Source: Nocardia aobensis NBRC 100429 (GTDB lineage: Bacteria; Actinomycetota; Actinomycetes; Mycobacteriales; Mycobacteriaceae). Taken from it: DNA of 46,918 nucleotides. Position numbers and translations under genes: made by a program. The stretch's first letter is position 1. Each line of letters starts with the position of its first letter. Location: the NCBI RefSeq assembly GCF_000308375.1, contig NZ_BAFQ01000083.1, forward strand, positions 1 to 46,918, given 5' to 3'. This document shows positions 24,405 to 33,515 of the stretch, piece after piece. The notes under the pieces were generated by a model. The model saw only the letters and a list, made by a program, of their open reading frames with translations, ran no database searches and was not told where the DNA came from.

Positions 24405-24878
24405 ATGAGTGAAATGCGTGTGATCGGCATCCGGGTCGAGCAGCCCCAGAACCAGCCCGTGTTGCTGCTGCGTGAAGAGTCGGGCGACCGTTATCTGCCC
24501 ATTTGGATCGGTCAGGCCGAGGCGACCGCCATCGTGCTCGAGCAGGAGGGGGTGACCCCTATCCGGCCCCTGACCCACGACCTGATCAAGATCTTGATCC
24601 ACGACCTCGGCCACACCTTGAAAGAGGTGCGAATCGTGGATTTGCAGGAGGGCACCTTCTACGCCGACCTCGTCTTCGACAACGACGTGCGGATCTCCGC
24701 ACGTCCGTCGGATTCGATAGCTATCGCCTTGCGGGTCGGTTGCCCGATCTACGCGGAGGAACCGGTCCTCGAGGAAGCCGGGCTGGTGATGCCCGACGAA
24801 CGCGAGGACGAGGTGGAGAAGTTCAAGGAGTTCCTCGAGTCGGTGTCACCGGACGATTTCAAGGCCACCGACAGCTGA
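24405..24878 (+). CDS. Bifunctional nuclease (BFN) domain protein, Rv1829 orthologue
   Basis: This 157-aa protein is a single BFN domain (EMRVIGIRVEQPQNQPVLLLREESGDRYLPIWIGQAEATAI; PLTHDLIKILI; RPSDSIAIALRVGCPIY). The family name comes from plant proteins with DNase and RNase activity; the bacterial role is not established. Gene order ftsR-BFN-resR is conserved across mycolata. GGGAGG lies ~8 bp before the ATG, and TAGACT upstream (~24337) may be a -10 box. Its stop codon lies within the first unit of a tandem repeat, so the final residues (ATDS) come from repeat sequence. Confidence 0.93.
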   Translation: MSEMRVIGIRVEQPQNQPVLLLREESGDRYLPIWIGQAEATAIVLEQEGVTPIRPLTHDLIKILIHDLGHTLKEVRIVDLQEGTFYADLVFDNDVRISARPSDSIAIALRVGCPIYAEEPVLEEAGLVMPDEREDEVEKFKEFLESVSPDDFKATDS

Positions 24879-24939
24879 GCTGTCTCGAGGGCACCGACAG
24901 CTGAGCTGTTTCGAGGGCACCGACAGCTGAGCTGTTCGG
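24863..24939. repeat. 26-bp tandem triplication with palindromic core
   Basis: Three near-identical units (24863-24888, 24889-24914, 24915-24939) each contain the palindrome ACAGCTGAGCTGT (24871-24883, 24897-24909, 24923-24935). The first unit carries the BFN stop codon (TGA). Units differ by one or two bases. It could act as a serial terminator or protein site; it arose by local duplication. Confidence 0.8.
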
Positions 24940-24950
24940 AAGTCCGGCTT

Positions 24951-24985
24951 GATCATCGGCCACCGCGCGCGGCGGTGAGATGATC
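24951..24985 (+). terminator. Hairpin downstream of the BFN gene
   Basis: GATCATC (24951-24957) pairs with GATGATC (24979-24985), and CACCGC (24961-24966) with GCGGTG (24972-24977). Together they form a bulged stem after the tandem repeat, likely ending the garA-ftsR-BFN transcript. Confidence 0.5.
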
Positions 24986-25002
24986 TTGGACTGTGCTCTA
25001 TA

Positions 25003-25020
25003 CCTCACGTAGAGGGTGAG
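25003..25020. promoter_or_regulatory. Possible MerR operator upstream of resR
   Basis: CCTC (25003-25006) and GAGG (25012-25015) flank ACGTA, and the overlapping CTCAC (25004-25008)/GTGAG (25016-25020) also form a dyad. The stretch is ~114 bp before the MerR gene at 25134, where autoregulation or FtsR control would be plausible. Not a recognised consensus. Confidence 0.35.
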
Positions 25021-25133
25021 AAACACGCCGCACGCGGAGTTTGGCTCCATGCCCGTGCTGCCGAGACAATCGACAGAGTAGCCTCGACAGTTAGGCCGTT
25101 GTTCTTCTTCGGCGATGCAGTGAGGGAGTAGCA

Positions 25134-25724
25134 GTGGGAGACCGACCGCAGCAACCAGCACCCGACCCGCGGCCCACCGCGGTCGTGCAGCCAGGGCTGT
25201 TCCCTGACGACACGGTGCCCGACGAGCTGGTCGGTTACCGCGTCCCCAGCGCATGCCAGGTGGCCGGTATCACCTACCGGCAGCTCGACTACTGGGCCCG
25301 CACCGGGCTCGTCGTCCCCTCGATCCGCAGCGCCACCGGTTCAGGCAGCCAGCGTCTGTACTCCTTCAAGGACATCCTGGTCCTCAAGATCGTGAAGCGG
25401 CTGCTCGACGCCGGTATCTCACTGCAGAACATCCGCATCGCCGTCGATCATCTGCGCAGCCGCGGGGTCGAGGATCTGGCCGGGATCACGCTGTTCTCCG
25501 ACGGCACCACCGTCTACGAATGCTCGTCGCCGGAAGAGGTCGTCGATTTACTGCAGGGCGGGCAGGGGGTCTTCGGCATCGCCGTCAGCGGAGCCATGCG
25601 CGAGCTGACCGGCGCGATCGCCAACTTCCCGGCCGAACGCGCCGAAACCCACGAGGCGAGTGACCGGCCCGAGGACGAACTGGCCTATCGCCGCAAGGCC
25701 CGGGAGAACCGCAAGACCGGATAG
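25134..25724 (+). CDS. resR: MerR-family regulator, ResR/McdR type (Rv1830 orthologue)
   Basis: This 196-aa protein has a MerR winged helix at ~33-105 (GYRVPSACQVAGITYRQLDYWARTGLVVPSIRSATGSGSQRLYSFKDILVLKIVKRLLDAGISLQ) and a C-terminal region with GVFGIAVSGAMRELTGAI, matching Rv1830. In mycobacteria this gene (ResR, also McdR) affects growth and division and is a target of selection in clinical strains. The start GTG has GAGGGAG ~6 bp upstream. A glutamine/proline-rich leader (1-30) precedes the HTH. The downstream glycine riboswitch separates it from gcvP. Confidence 0.92.
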   Translation: MGDRPQQPAPDPRPTAVVQPGLFPDDTVPDELVGYRVPSACQVAGITYRQLDYWARTGLVVPSIRSATGSGSQRLYSFKDILVLKIVKRLLDAGISLQNIRIAVDHLRSRGVEDLAGITLFSDGTTVYECSSPEEVVDLLQGGQGVFGIAVSGAMRELTGAIANFPAERAETHEASDRPEDELAYRRKARENRKTG

Positions 25725-25811
25725 TCGTCCGCGCCGAATGTGACGGAGCCGACTGCGTGCTGAGCTGGGTCGGCAACATGGCGTTTACCGCGCACCGCTT
25801 AGACTGAGGGT

Positions 25812-26020
25812 GCGTCGCCGCCGTGCGGGAGAGTTCCGGGTACGTCCTGGACGCCGAAGGAGCAGCACCTCCCCGTCAATCTCTCAGGCATCAGGGACCG
25901 TACGGAGTTCGACGCCTCTGGAAAGCGGCGGCCGCACACAATGCGGGCCGCCCGCCCATGGGGAAAGGGATCGCGCGCGACCCCGAATCTCTCAGGCGCC
26001 ACGACAGAGGGGGAGGGCCG
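25812..26020 (+). promoter_or_regulatory. Tandem glycine riboswitch (gcvT motif) controlling gcvP
   Basis: Two aptamers are visible. The first runs from GCGGGAGAG (25825) through CGCCGAAGGAGCA, AATCTCTCAGGCA and GCCTCTGGAAAG (to ~25925). The second includes GGGGAAAGGGATCG, AATCTCTCAGGCGCC and GACAGAGGGGG (to ~26013). These are the conserved gcvT/glycine riboswitch blocks. TAGACT at 25800-25805 is a likely -10 element, putting the transcript start near 25812. Glycine binding should turn on the gcvP gene. Confidence 0.93.
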
Positions 26021-26047
26021 ACGACCCGCCCGAGCCTTGGAGCTGCC

Positions 26048-28861
<2,814 letters not shown>

Positions 28862-28872
28862 GTACGGGCCGA

Positions 28873-28909
28873 GCGCAGGCGGTCACTGTTCGGCGGCGAC
28901 CGCCTGCGC
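28873..28909. terminator. Hairpin between gcvP and the HxlR regulator
   Basis: GCGCAGGCGGTC (28873-28884) and GACCGCCTGCGC (28898-28909) form a 12-bp perfect stem with a 13-nt loop. It begins 12 bp after the gcvP stop and overlaps the last codons of the convergent HxlR gene, acting probably in both directions. Confidence 0.65.
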
Positions 28910-29410
28910 GTAGGCCTCGGCGAGGCGTTCGGTGGCGGTCGGCCGGCCGGTGTCCGGGCGTGCGATGCCGAGATGGCGTTCGCGCAGTTCGTCCATGAAT
29001 TCCGCCCACAGCTGCGGGCCGCCGGCCTCGAGCAGTTCCGCGCGGACCCGCAGTTCGTGGGTTGTCGGACGGTGTCGCAGCCCCCAGGAGCCCAGGGCGA
29101 CCAGTACCGGAACGAGCTGGATGGCGGGTTCGGTGAGGCTGTAGGTGGCTCGCTGGCCGCGGCGGACCTCGTCGCGGGTCAGCAGTCCGGCATCGACGAG
29201 GGTTTTGAGCCGGTCGGCGAGGATGTTGGAGGCGATGCCTTCTTCCGACTGTGATTGCAGCTGCCGGAAATGGCGGCGGTCGCCGAACATGATGTCGCGC
29301 AGGACCAGCATCGTCCAGCGATCGCCGACCACCTCGATGGCGGCGTTGATCGGGCAGCCCGACCGCTGTTGCGCCGGCAGCTGTTCCCCCGGCCGCTGTT
29401 CCTCGGACAC
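28883..29410 (-). CDS. HxlR-family transcriptional regulator
   Basis: This 175-aa protein has the HxlR winged helix at ~15-110 (GCPINAAIEVVGDRWTMLVLRDIMFGDRRHFRQLQ; GIASNILADRLKTLVDAGLLTRDE; YSLTEPAIQLVPVLVALGSWG), including the N-terminal cysteine near the HTH used as a redox sensor in some members. An extra C-terminal stretch of ~55 residues is typical of the larger actinobacterial subgroup. The GTG at 29410 follows GGAGGAGG; an ATG at 29437 would add nine residues without a ribosome site. Inverted repeats upstream suggest autoregulation. The target is unknown. Confidence 0.92.
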   Translation of the reverse strand: MSEEQRPGEQLPAQQRSGCPINAAIEVVGDRWTMLVLRDIMFGDRRHFRQLQSQSEEGIASNILADRLKTLVDAGLLTRDEVRRGQRATYSLTEPAIQLVPVLVALGSWGLRHRPTTHELRVRAELLEAGGPQLWAEFMDELRERHLGIARPDTGRPTATERLAEAYAQAVAAEQ

Positions 29411-29445
29411 CGCACCTCCTCCATCAACTGCTTGCATCCTACTAG

Positions 29446-29476
29446 CACTAGCGGCTGGTGCCGCCGAGCGCTAGTG
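29446..29476. promoter_or_regulatory. CACTAGCG-N15-CGCTAGTG operator upstream of HxlR gene
   Basis: CACTAGCG (29446-29453) and CGCTAGTG (29469-29476) are exact complements. CTTGC (29431-29435) and GCAAG (29480-29484) extend the symmetry loosely. It is ~36-66 bp before the HxlR GTG, where an autoregulatory HxlR dimer site would be expected. Confidence 0.5.
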
Positions 29477-29504
29477 AATAGCAAGCACTCAACGCGCCGG
29501 AGCG

Positions 29505-31178
29505 CTACGGCGTGGTCAGCGCATGGTTGACGGCGGTGCCGAAGGTCATGTCGTCGGAGGTGCTGACCTTGGTGTAGGTGCCGCCGGTCTTCTGCGCCAG
29601 ATTCTGCAGGGTCTGCGCGCCCTGGCCGCCGATCACGATCACGTCCACCCGCACCGGATGCGCGGCGTCGGTGGCGCCGGTGATATCGGAGATCAGCTGA
29701 TCCCCGGTCACCGAGGAATTGTCGTTGGGGCCGCCGGTGATGAGCAGAATCGAGTTCGTCTTCCCCGAGGAGTAGTTCTTCACCGCACTGCGATAGGCGG
29801 CCTCCAGCGAGGGATAGGTGCGGTCGGTACTGGAACCGGCGAGCGTGACATTGCCCAGGGCCGTGGACAATTCGCTGCGATGCTGCGGGGTGAGTGCCTG
29901 GGTGGGCGCGACCATGCGGTAGGGGTTGCCGTCGGTCAATTGGTTGGCGTAGATCCAGGCGCCGGCGCCGAAATCCGGCGGCATGGTGTCGAGGGTCGAC
30001 TGCACCGCGGCGAGAGCGTTGTTCAATCGCGACATGGAACCGTCGTTGGCGGCCATCGACGCCGAGGTGTCGATGAGGATCGTGGCTTGCACGCCCAGCA
30101 CCGGGTGGGCGAGGACCGATTGCACGCGATCGAGAACCGATTTCGCCGGCACCGCGACCGGTGCGGCGGCCGCGGCGCCGAAACCGTTGTCGGTGAACAG
30201 CTTCTGTTGGTCGGGCGCGCGCAGGAAGTCGGCGAACACGCCGGCGACGAGGTTCTGGGTCTTGTCCACCCAGCTTCCGGTGAGCATCGCCGCGGGGTGA
30301 TCGGCGACCGGCGCGGCGCCGGTCGGATGGAACAGCGCGACGTTCGGGCGCGTCTTGGCTTGCTGCTCGGTAACTGCTACGGCGTGGATGGGGGAGTTGG
30401 GGCCTTGTGCGGGATCGGCGACCGCGGCCAGCGCGGAGGCGGTGTCGCCGGATTCCGGTGCGTCGGCGGCCAATCCGGAGATGGCCGCGACGACCTGCCC
30501 GGACGCGGCGGCCTCATCGGTCAGCGGATCGGAGCCCGAGACGGCCGATCCGACCGCCACCGCGGCGGCCAGCGAATCGTCACCCGGAGGCATCGCCATC
30601 CGCAGCGGCCCCCAGCTGCCGAGGCCGATATCGCCGAGCGCCCCGCGCTGCAGACGCGCCAGATCCGACCAGCTGAGGTCGGCCTTCTCCATCGCCTGGG
30701 CCAGCGGACCGGGAGCGGCCACCGCGATCGGGCTGACGGCGATCGACGCCGGCGTGCCCTGGACCAGTCCCGGCACCCGCATCTGCTCGACCGCGCGCGA
30801 CGAACTCGGAATCCAGAGACCGGGTTGCGGGCCCAGCTTGGCGTCCCAGTTCGGGGCGGTGAGCCCGGACACCATCGCGGCGCTGGTGCGTTCGGTGACC
30901 GACACCTTCGCGCAGTGGTCGCGCACCTGGGGGTGCGTGGCGTTGTAGCGGTCGGCGGCGGCGCGCACCGGAGCGGCGATATCGGGATCGACGGTGACGG
31001 CGAGGGTGACCGGACCCTCGATGCACTGACCGGCGGCGCTGCGGTTCTCCGATGCCGAGCGATTGCTGAGCCAGAACCAACCGGCGACCGCCGCGATCAG
31101 CAGCAGGACCGCTACCACGGTGATAACCAAACCTTTGCTGACGCCCCGTGATCCGTCCGCGCTGCGATGTGTGCCCAC
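29505..31178 (-). CDS. Membrane-anchored solute-binding-like/VWA domain protein (Rv1836c-like)
   Basis: This 557-aa protein has one N-terminal helix (VSKGLVITVVAVLLLIAAVAGWFWL), then a periplasmic solute-binding-like region (~50-340, VTLAVTVDPDIAAPVRAAADRYN... GLWIPSSSRAVEQ) and a von Willebrand A domain (~370-550) with the MIDAS start DTSAS. It is therefore an extracytoplasmic, membrane-tethered metal-binding adhesion or assembly protein. Gene position resembles Rv1836c, though this is shorter than remembered for that protein. GTG at 31178 has a TACACT -10-like hexamer 8 bp upstream, pointing to a leaderless start; a GTG at 31199 is the alternative. Ligand and partner unknown. Confidence 0.85.
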   Translation of the reverse strand: MGTHRSADGSRGVSKGLVITVVAVLLLIAAVAGWFWLSNRSASENRSAAGQCIEGPVTLAVTVDPDIAAPVRAAADRYNATHPQVRDHCAKVSVTERTSAAMVSGLTAPNWDAKLGPQPGLWIPSSSRAVEQMRVPGLVQGTPASIAVSPIAVAAPGPLAQAMEKADLSWSDLARLQRGALGDIGLGSWGPLRMAMPPGDDSLAAAVAVGSAVSGSDPLTDEAAASGQVVAAISGLAADAPESGDTASALAAVADPAQGPNSPIHAVAVTEQQAKTRPNVALFHPTGAAPVADHPAAMLTGSWVDKTQNLVAGVFADFLRAPDQQKLFTDNGFGAAAAAPVAVPAKSVLDRVQSVLAHPVLGVQATILIDTSASMAANDGSMSRLNNALAAVQSTLDTMPPDFGAGAWIYANQLTDGNPYRMVAPTQALTPQHRSELSTALGNVTLAGSSTDRTYPSLEAAYRSAVKNYSSGKTNSILLITGGPNDNSSVTGDQLISDITGATDAAHPVRVDVIVIGGQGAQTLQNLAQKTGGTYTKVSTSDDMTFGTAVNHALTTP

Positions 31179-31283
31179 GATTTTCCAGTGTATGGTCACG
31201 CGAAAACCGGCGCTCGACCAGGATCGGTCGGGCGCCGGCTCGCGATGGAGGGAGTGGCGTGGACCACTCGCGCGGTGTCGGTG

Positions 31284-31544
31284 TCAGTCGCGGATCAGCT
31301 TGCCGCGGTCGAATTCGTGACCGCCCCACACACCGGACTGGCCGGTGGTGGCCGCGAATTCCGCGCACTGCCGGCGGATGGGGCAGCCGGCGCAGATTCC
31401 GCGCGCGTAGTCGAAGTCCTGCGACGGGTACGGGAACCACGCATCGTGGTTCGGGTCACCCTTGCAGGCCGCCTGCTCCCAGCTCTGCGTATCCGAGACC
31501 GGGAGCAGATCCACCAGTGTGAGTGCCGGAGTCGTAGTTGTCAT
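31284..31544 (-). CDS. WhiB-family iron-sulfur regulator
   Basis: This 86-aa protein has the Wbl signature: a first cysteine in AACKGDP, then CAGCPIRRQC (C-x2-C-x5-C), four cysteines for a [4Fe-4S] cluster, followed by the GVWGG turn and a basic tail (DRGKLIRD). WhiB proteins sense redox/NO and bind the principal sigma factor. The paralogue number is not assigned. Start ATG with AGGAGGG at good spacing. It lies downstream of the HNH gene on the same strand (70 bp), so it may belong to the same transcript. Confidence 0.95.
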   Translation of the reverse strand: MTTTTPALTLVDLLPVSDTQSWEQAACKGDPNHDAWFPYPSQDFDYARGICAGCPIRRQCAEFAATTGQSGVWGGHEFDRGKLIRD

Positions 31545-31614
31545 ATCGGATCCCTCCTTTCTCGGGATATGGGGGTGTTCACTGTGCGGCTGTTCGCTGT
31601 GCGCCGGTTGCTGT

Positions 31615-32175
31615 TCACTGTGGGCCTGCGGCGACGAGGTCCTTCCAGATCCGTCGCTGCCGCCGCTGCATGTCGGTGGGCGCCTTGGGTTCCCAGAGCA
31701 ACCGCATCCCGGCCTCGTCCGGGGTGCGATCGGCCTTACGTGTGTTGCACGGTCCGCACGCCGCGATCAGGTTGTTCCAGGTGTTGGGTCCGCCCCGGCT
31801 GCGCGGGCGGATGTGGTCGACGGTGCGCGCCCAGCCGGCGCAGTATCCGCACCGGTGGTCGTCGCGCCGCAGCACGCCCGCGAGGGTGGCTCGGCTCTCG
31901 TCGTGTACGAGCACGCTGTGCTCGAGGTAGACGTAGCGCAGCAGCCGAATCGTCTGCGGCAGAGCGATTTCCAGATGCTTGGAACGAATCGGGAAATGAG
32001 GTTGCCGCTCGGCCACGGTCTCGGCGGTCCCGCTGATCACCAGCACCACCGCGCGGTCGGCGCCGATGTCGGTCAGCGCCTCGTAGGAGGCGTTGAGGAC
32101 CAGCACCTGCGCGTGTATCCAGTTGTCGGGAGTGAGGGGTCTTTCGGCGTGACGAGACAGCATGGGAGTCACCAT
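31615..32175 (-). CDS. HNH endonuclease
   Basis: This 186-aa protein ends with an HNH nuclease domain: RCGYC, TVDHIRPRSRGGPNTWNNLIAACGPCNTRKADRTP, which has the zinc cysteine pairs (CGYC and CGPC) and the His-Asn-catalytic core. The N-terminal ~100 residues (VLVLNASYEALTDIGADRAVVLVISGTAE) match the common actinobacterial chromosomal HNH protein, whose role is unknown. Start ATG at 32175 lacks a strong ribosome site; an ATG at 32163 is also possible. It is 40 bp after the 43-aa gene at 32216, suggesting co-transcription. Confidence 0.9.
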   Translation of the reverse strand: MVTPMLSRHAERPLTPDNWIHAQVLVLNASYEALTDIGADRAVVLVISGTAETVAERQPHFPIRSKHLEIALPQTIRLLRYVYLEHSVLVHDESRATLAGVLRRDDHRCGYCAGWARTVDHIRPRSRGGPNTWNNLIAACGPCNTRKADRTPDEAGMRLLWEPKAPTDMQRRQRRIWKDLVAAGPQ

Positions 32176-32215
32176 GTTTCGTGAAAGGCGGAACGAGAAG
32201 GAAGGCGGGAGCCGG

Positions 32216-32347
32216 TCAGGCGTGCTGGAAGAGGGGGCCGGATTCCCGGTCGGCATGCCGCAGCATGGGCTGCGACTGCTCGATGCCGGTCGAAAGTCGC
32301 TGCCCGGCAACACTGTTCATCTCGTCGCGCATACTCTTCGGATACAT
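32216..32347 (-). CDS. 43-aa small protein upstream of HNH gene
   Basis: ATG at 32347 is preceded by GGAAGGAGGAGG, one of the best ribosome sites in the window. The 43 codons (MYPKSMRDEMNSVAGQRLST, then Gln/Met/His-rich) show high third-position GC typical of real genes here. No membrane segment or cysteine pair is seen. It is 40 bp upstream of the HNH start, same strand. I know no family for it. It may be a leader peptide, a toxin-antitoxin-like partner or an unannotated small protein. Confidence 0.6.
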   Translation of the reverse strand: MYPKSMRDEMNSVAGQRLSTGIEQSQPMLRHADRESGPLFQHA

Positions 32348-32585
32348 CGGCCACCTCCTCCTTCCCGTTACTCGTCGAGTGGTCCCACTGTGCCGGCGGG
32401 ACCGGTTGATCATCGTTGTCATGGTGACACAGCGTTACCGCCGTTGTCGGCTCATTTTTTCGCCGCCGCAGGCGATCCGGCTGCGCGTCAACCCCCTGGT
32501 GCGGTGATTACAGCACCGGCGGTATGCGAAGTATTCCCGATCTCGCGACCTGCGAGTGTGCGCTCAGCCACGCCGGCGTCCCGAA

Positions 32586-33341
32586 TCAGCCGGCGCGATG
32601 CAGCCCGAACCCGATCGCGCGGTGGCCCAGATCGTCGCGCAGTCGCAGGCTGCGGTCGTAGTCGCCACCGGCCTGGGTGCGGTAGGGAATCGGTTCGATC
32701 GTCTCGATCCGGCTCAGCCGTTCGCGCAGGTCGGCGGCGATATCCGCGAACCGTTCGGAGTCGACCCGGATGGTGCCGTGGACCAGGAACGGCGGCAGCA
32801 CATCCATACCGGGGTAGTAGAGGATGCCGTGGTGGATGGGAAAGAGCAGGTCGTCGATGTGACCGTTGATGCCGCGCTCGGAATAGGCCGGCTCACGTCC
32901 GCCGATGGATACCACCAGCATGGCTCGACGCCCGCTCAGCGCGCCCGCGCCGTATCGGGGCAGCGCGGTGCTGCCCGAACCGTAGGCGAAGCCGTTGGTG
33001 AACACCCGGTCCACCCAGCCCTTGAGGATGGCCGGCATCGAGTACCACCACAGCGGAAAGTGCATCAGCACCACCTCCGCCCAGCGGAGTTTGTCCTGTT
33101 CGGCCGTGATATCGGCGGTCAGCGTGCCGTTGCTGTACGCCTCGCCGGAGGCCTGCATGAAGGTGTCCGCACCGGTCTCGCCGAAATCGGCGGCATCGGC
33201 CTGCGCCTTCCACCCCATCGCATACAGATCACTGACCACCACCTCGTGACCGCTAGCGCGGAGGTGGTGTACCGCAACATCTTTGAGAGCGCCGGTGAGC
33301 GAATCGGGTTCGGGATGCGCGTACACGATCAGAATTCGCAT
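32586..33341 (-). CDS. NAD(P)H-dependent flavodoxin-fold oxidoreductase
   Basis: This 251-aa protein belongs to the NQO1/modulator-of-drug-activity flavodoxin-like family. The FMN/FAD phosphate loop is HPEPDSLTGAL near the N-terminus; HFPLWWYSMPAILKGWVDRVFTNGFAYG (~90-117) is the family's flavin/substrate motif; VSIGGREPAYSERG follows. Expected role: two-electron reduction of quinones or nitroaromatics. A frame to 33419 adds 26 residues without motifs. The upstream terminator (33437-33471) isolates it from glcB, so it has its own promoter. It ends 238 bp from the 43-aa gene, on the same strand. Confidence 0.9.
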   Translation of the reverse strand: MRILIVYAHPEPDSLTGALKDVAVHHLRASGHEVVVSDLYAMGWKAQADAADFGETGADTFMQASGEAYSNGTLTADITAEQDKLRWAEVVLMHFPLWWYSMPAILKGWVDRVFTNGFAYGSGSTALPRYGAGALSGRRAMLVVSIGGREPAYSERGINGHIDDLLFPIHHGILYYPGMDVLPPFLVHGTIRVDSERFADIAADLRERLSRIETIEPIPYRTQAGGDYDRSLRLRDDLGHRAIGFGLHRAG

Positions 33342-33436
33342 ATGTGCCGACAACGGTTCGATGCCGCCACGCATTCCCGAGCCGGAGCGCTCGGCGGCGC
33401 CGAGGATCGACCTCGACACGTCGATCCCGGAGATGG

Positions 33437-33471
33437 CGCAACCCCGGTCGCCGACGACGACCGGGGTTGCG
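33437..33471 (-). terminator. 14-bp hairpin terminator after glcB
   Basis: CGCAACCCCGGTCG (33437-33450) and CGACCGGGGTTGCG (33458-33471) form a perfect stem with a 7-nt loop, 45 bp past the glcB stop. No U-tract. It should end the glcB transcript before the oxidoreductase gene. Confidence 0.75.
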
Positions 33472-33515
33472 ATGTCGGGCGAGTTCGCCGCGACAGAGTC
33501 GCGACGAGTCTCGGA

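Noticed and set aside
24863..24939. CRISPR array
   Set aside because: Three contiguous 26-bp units with no spacers and no cas genes.
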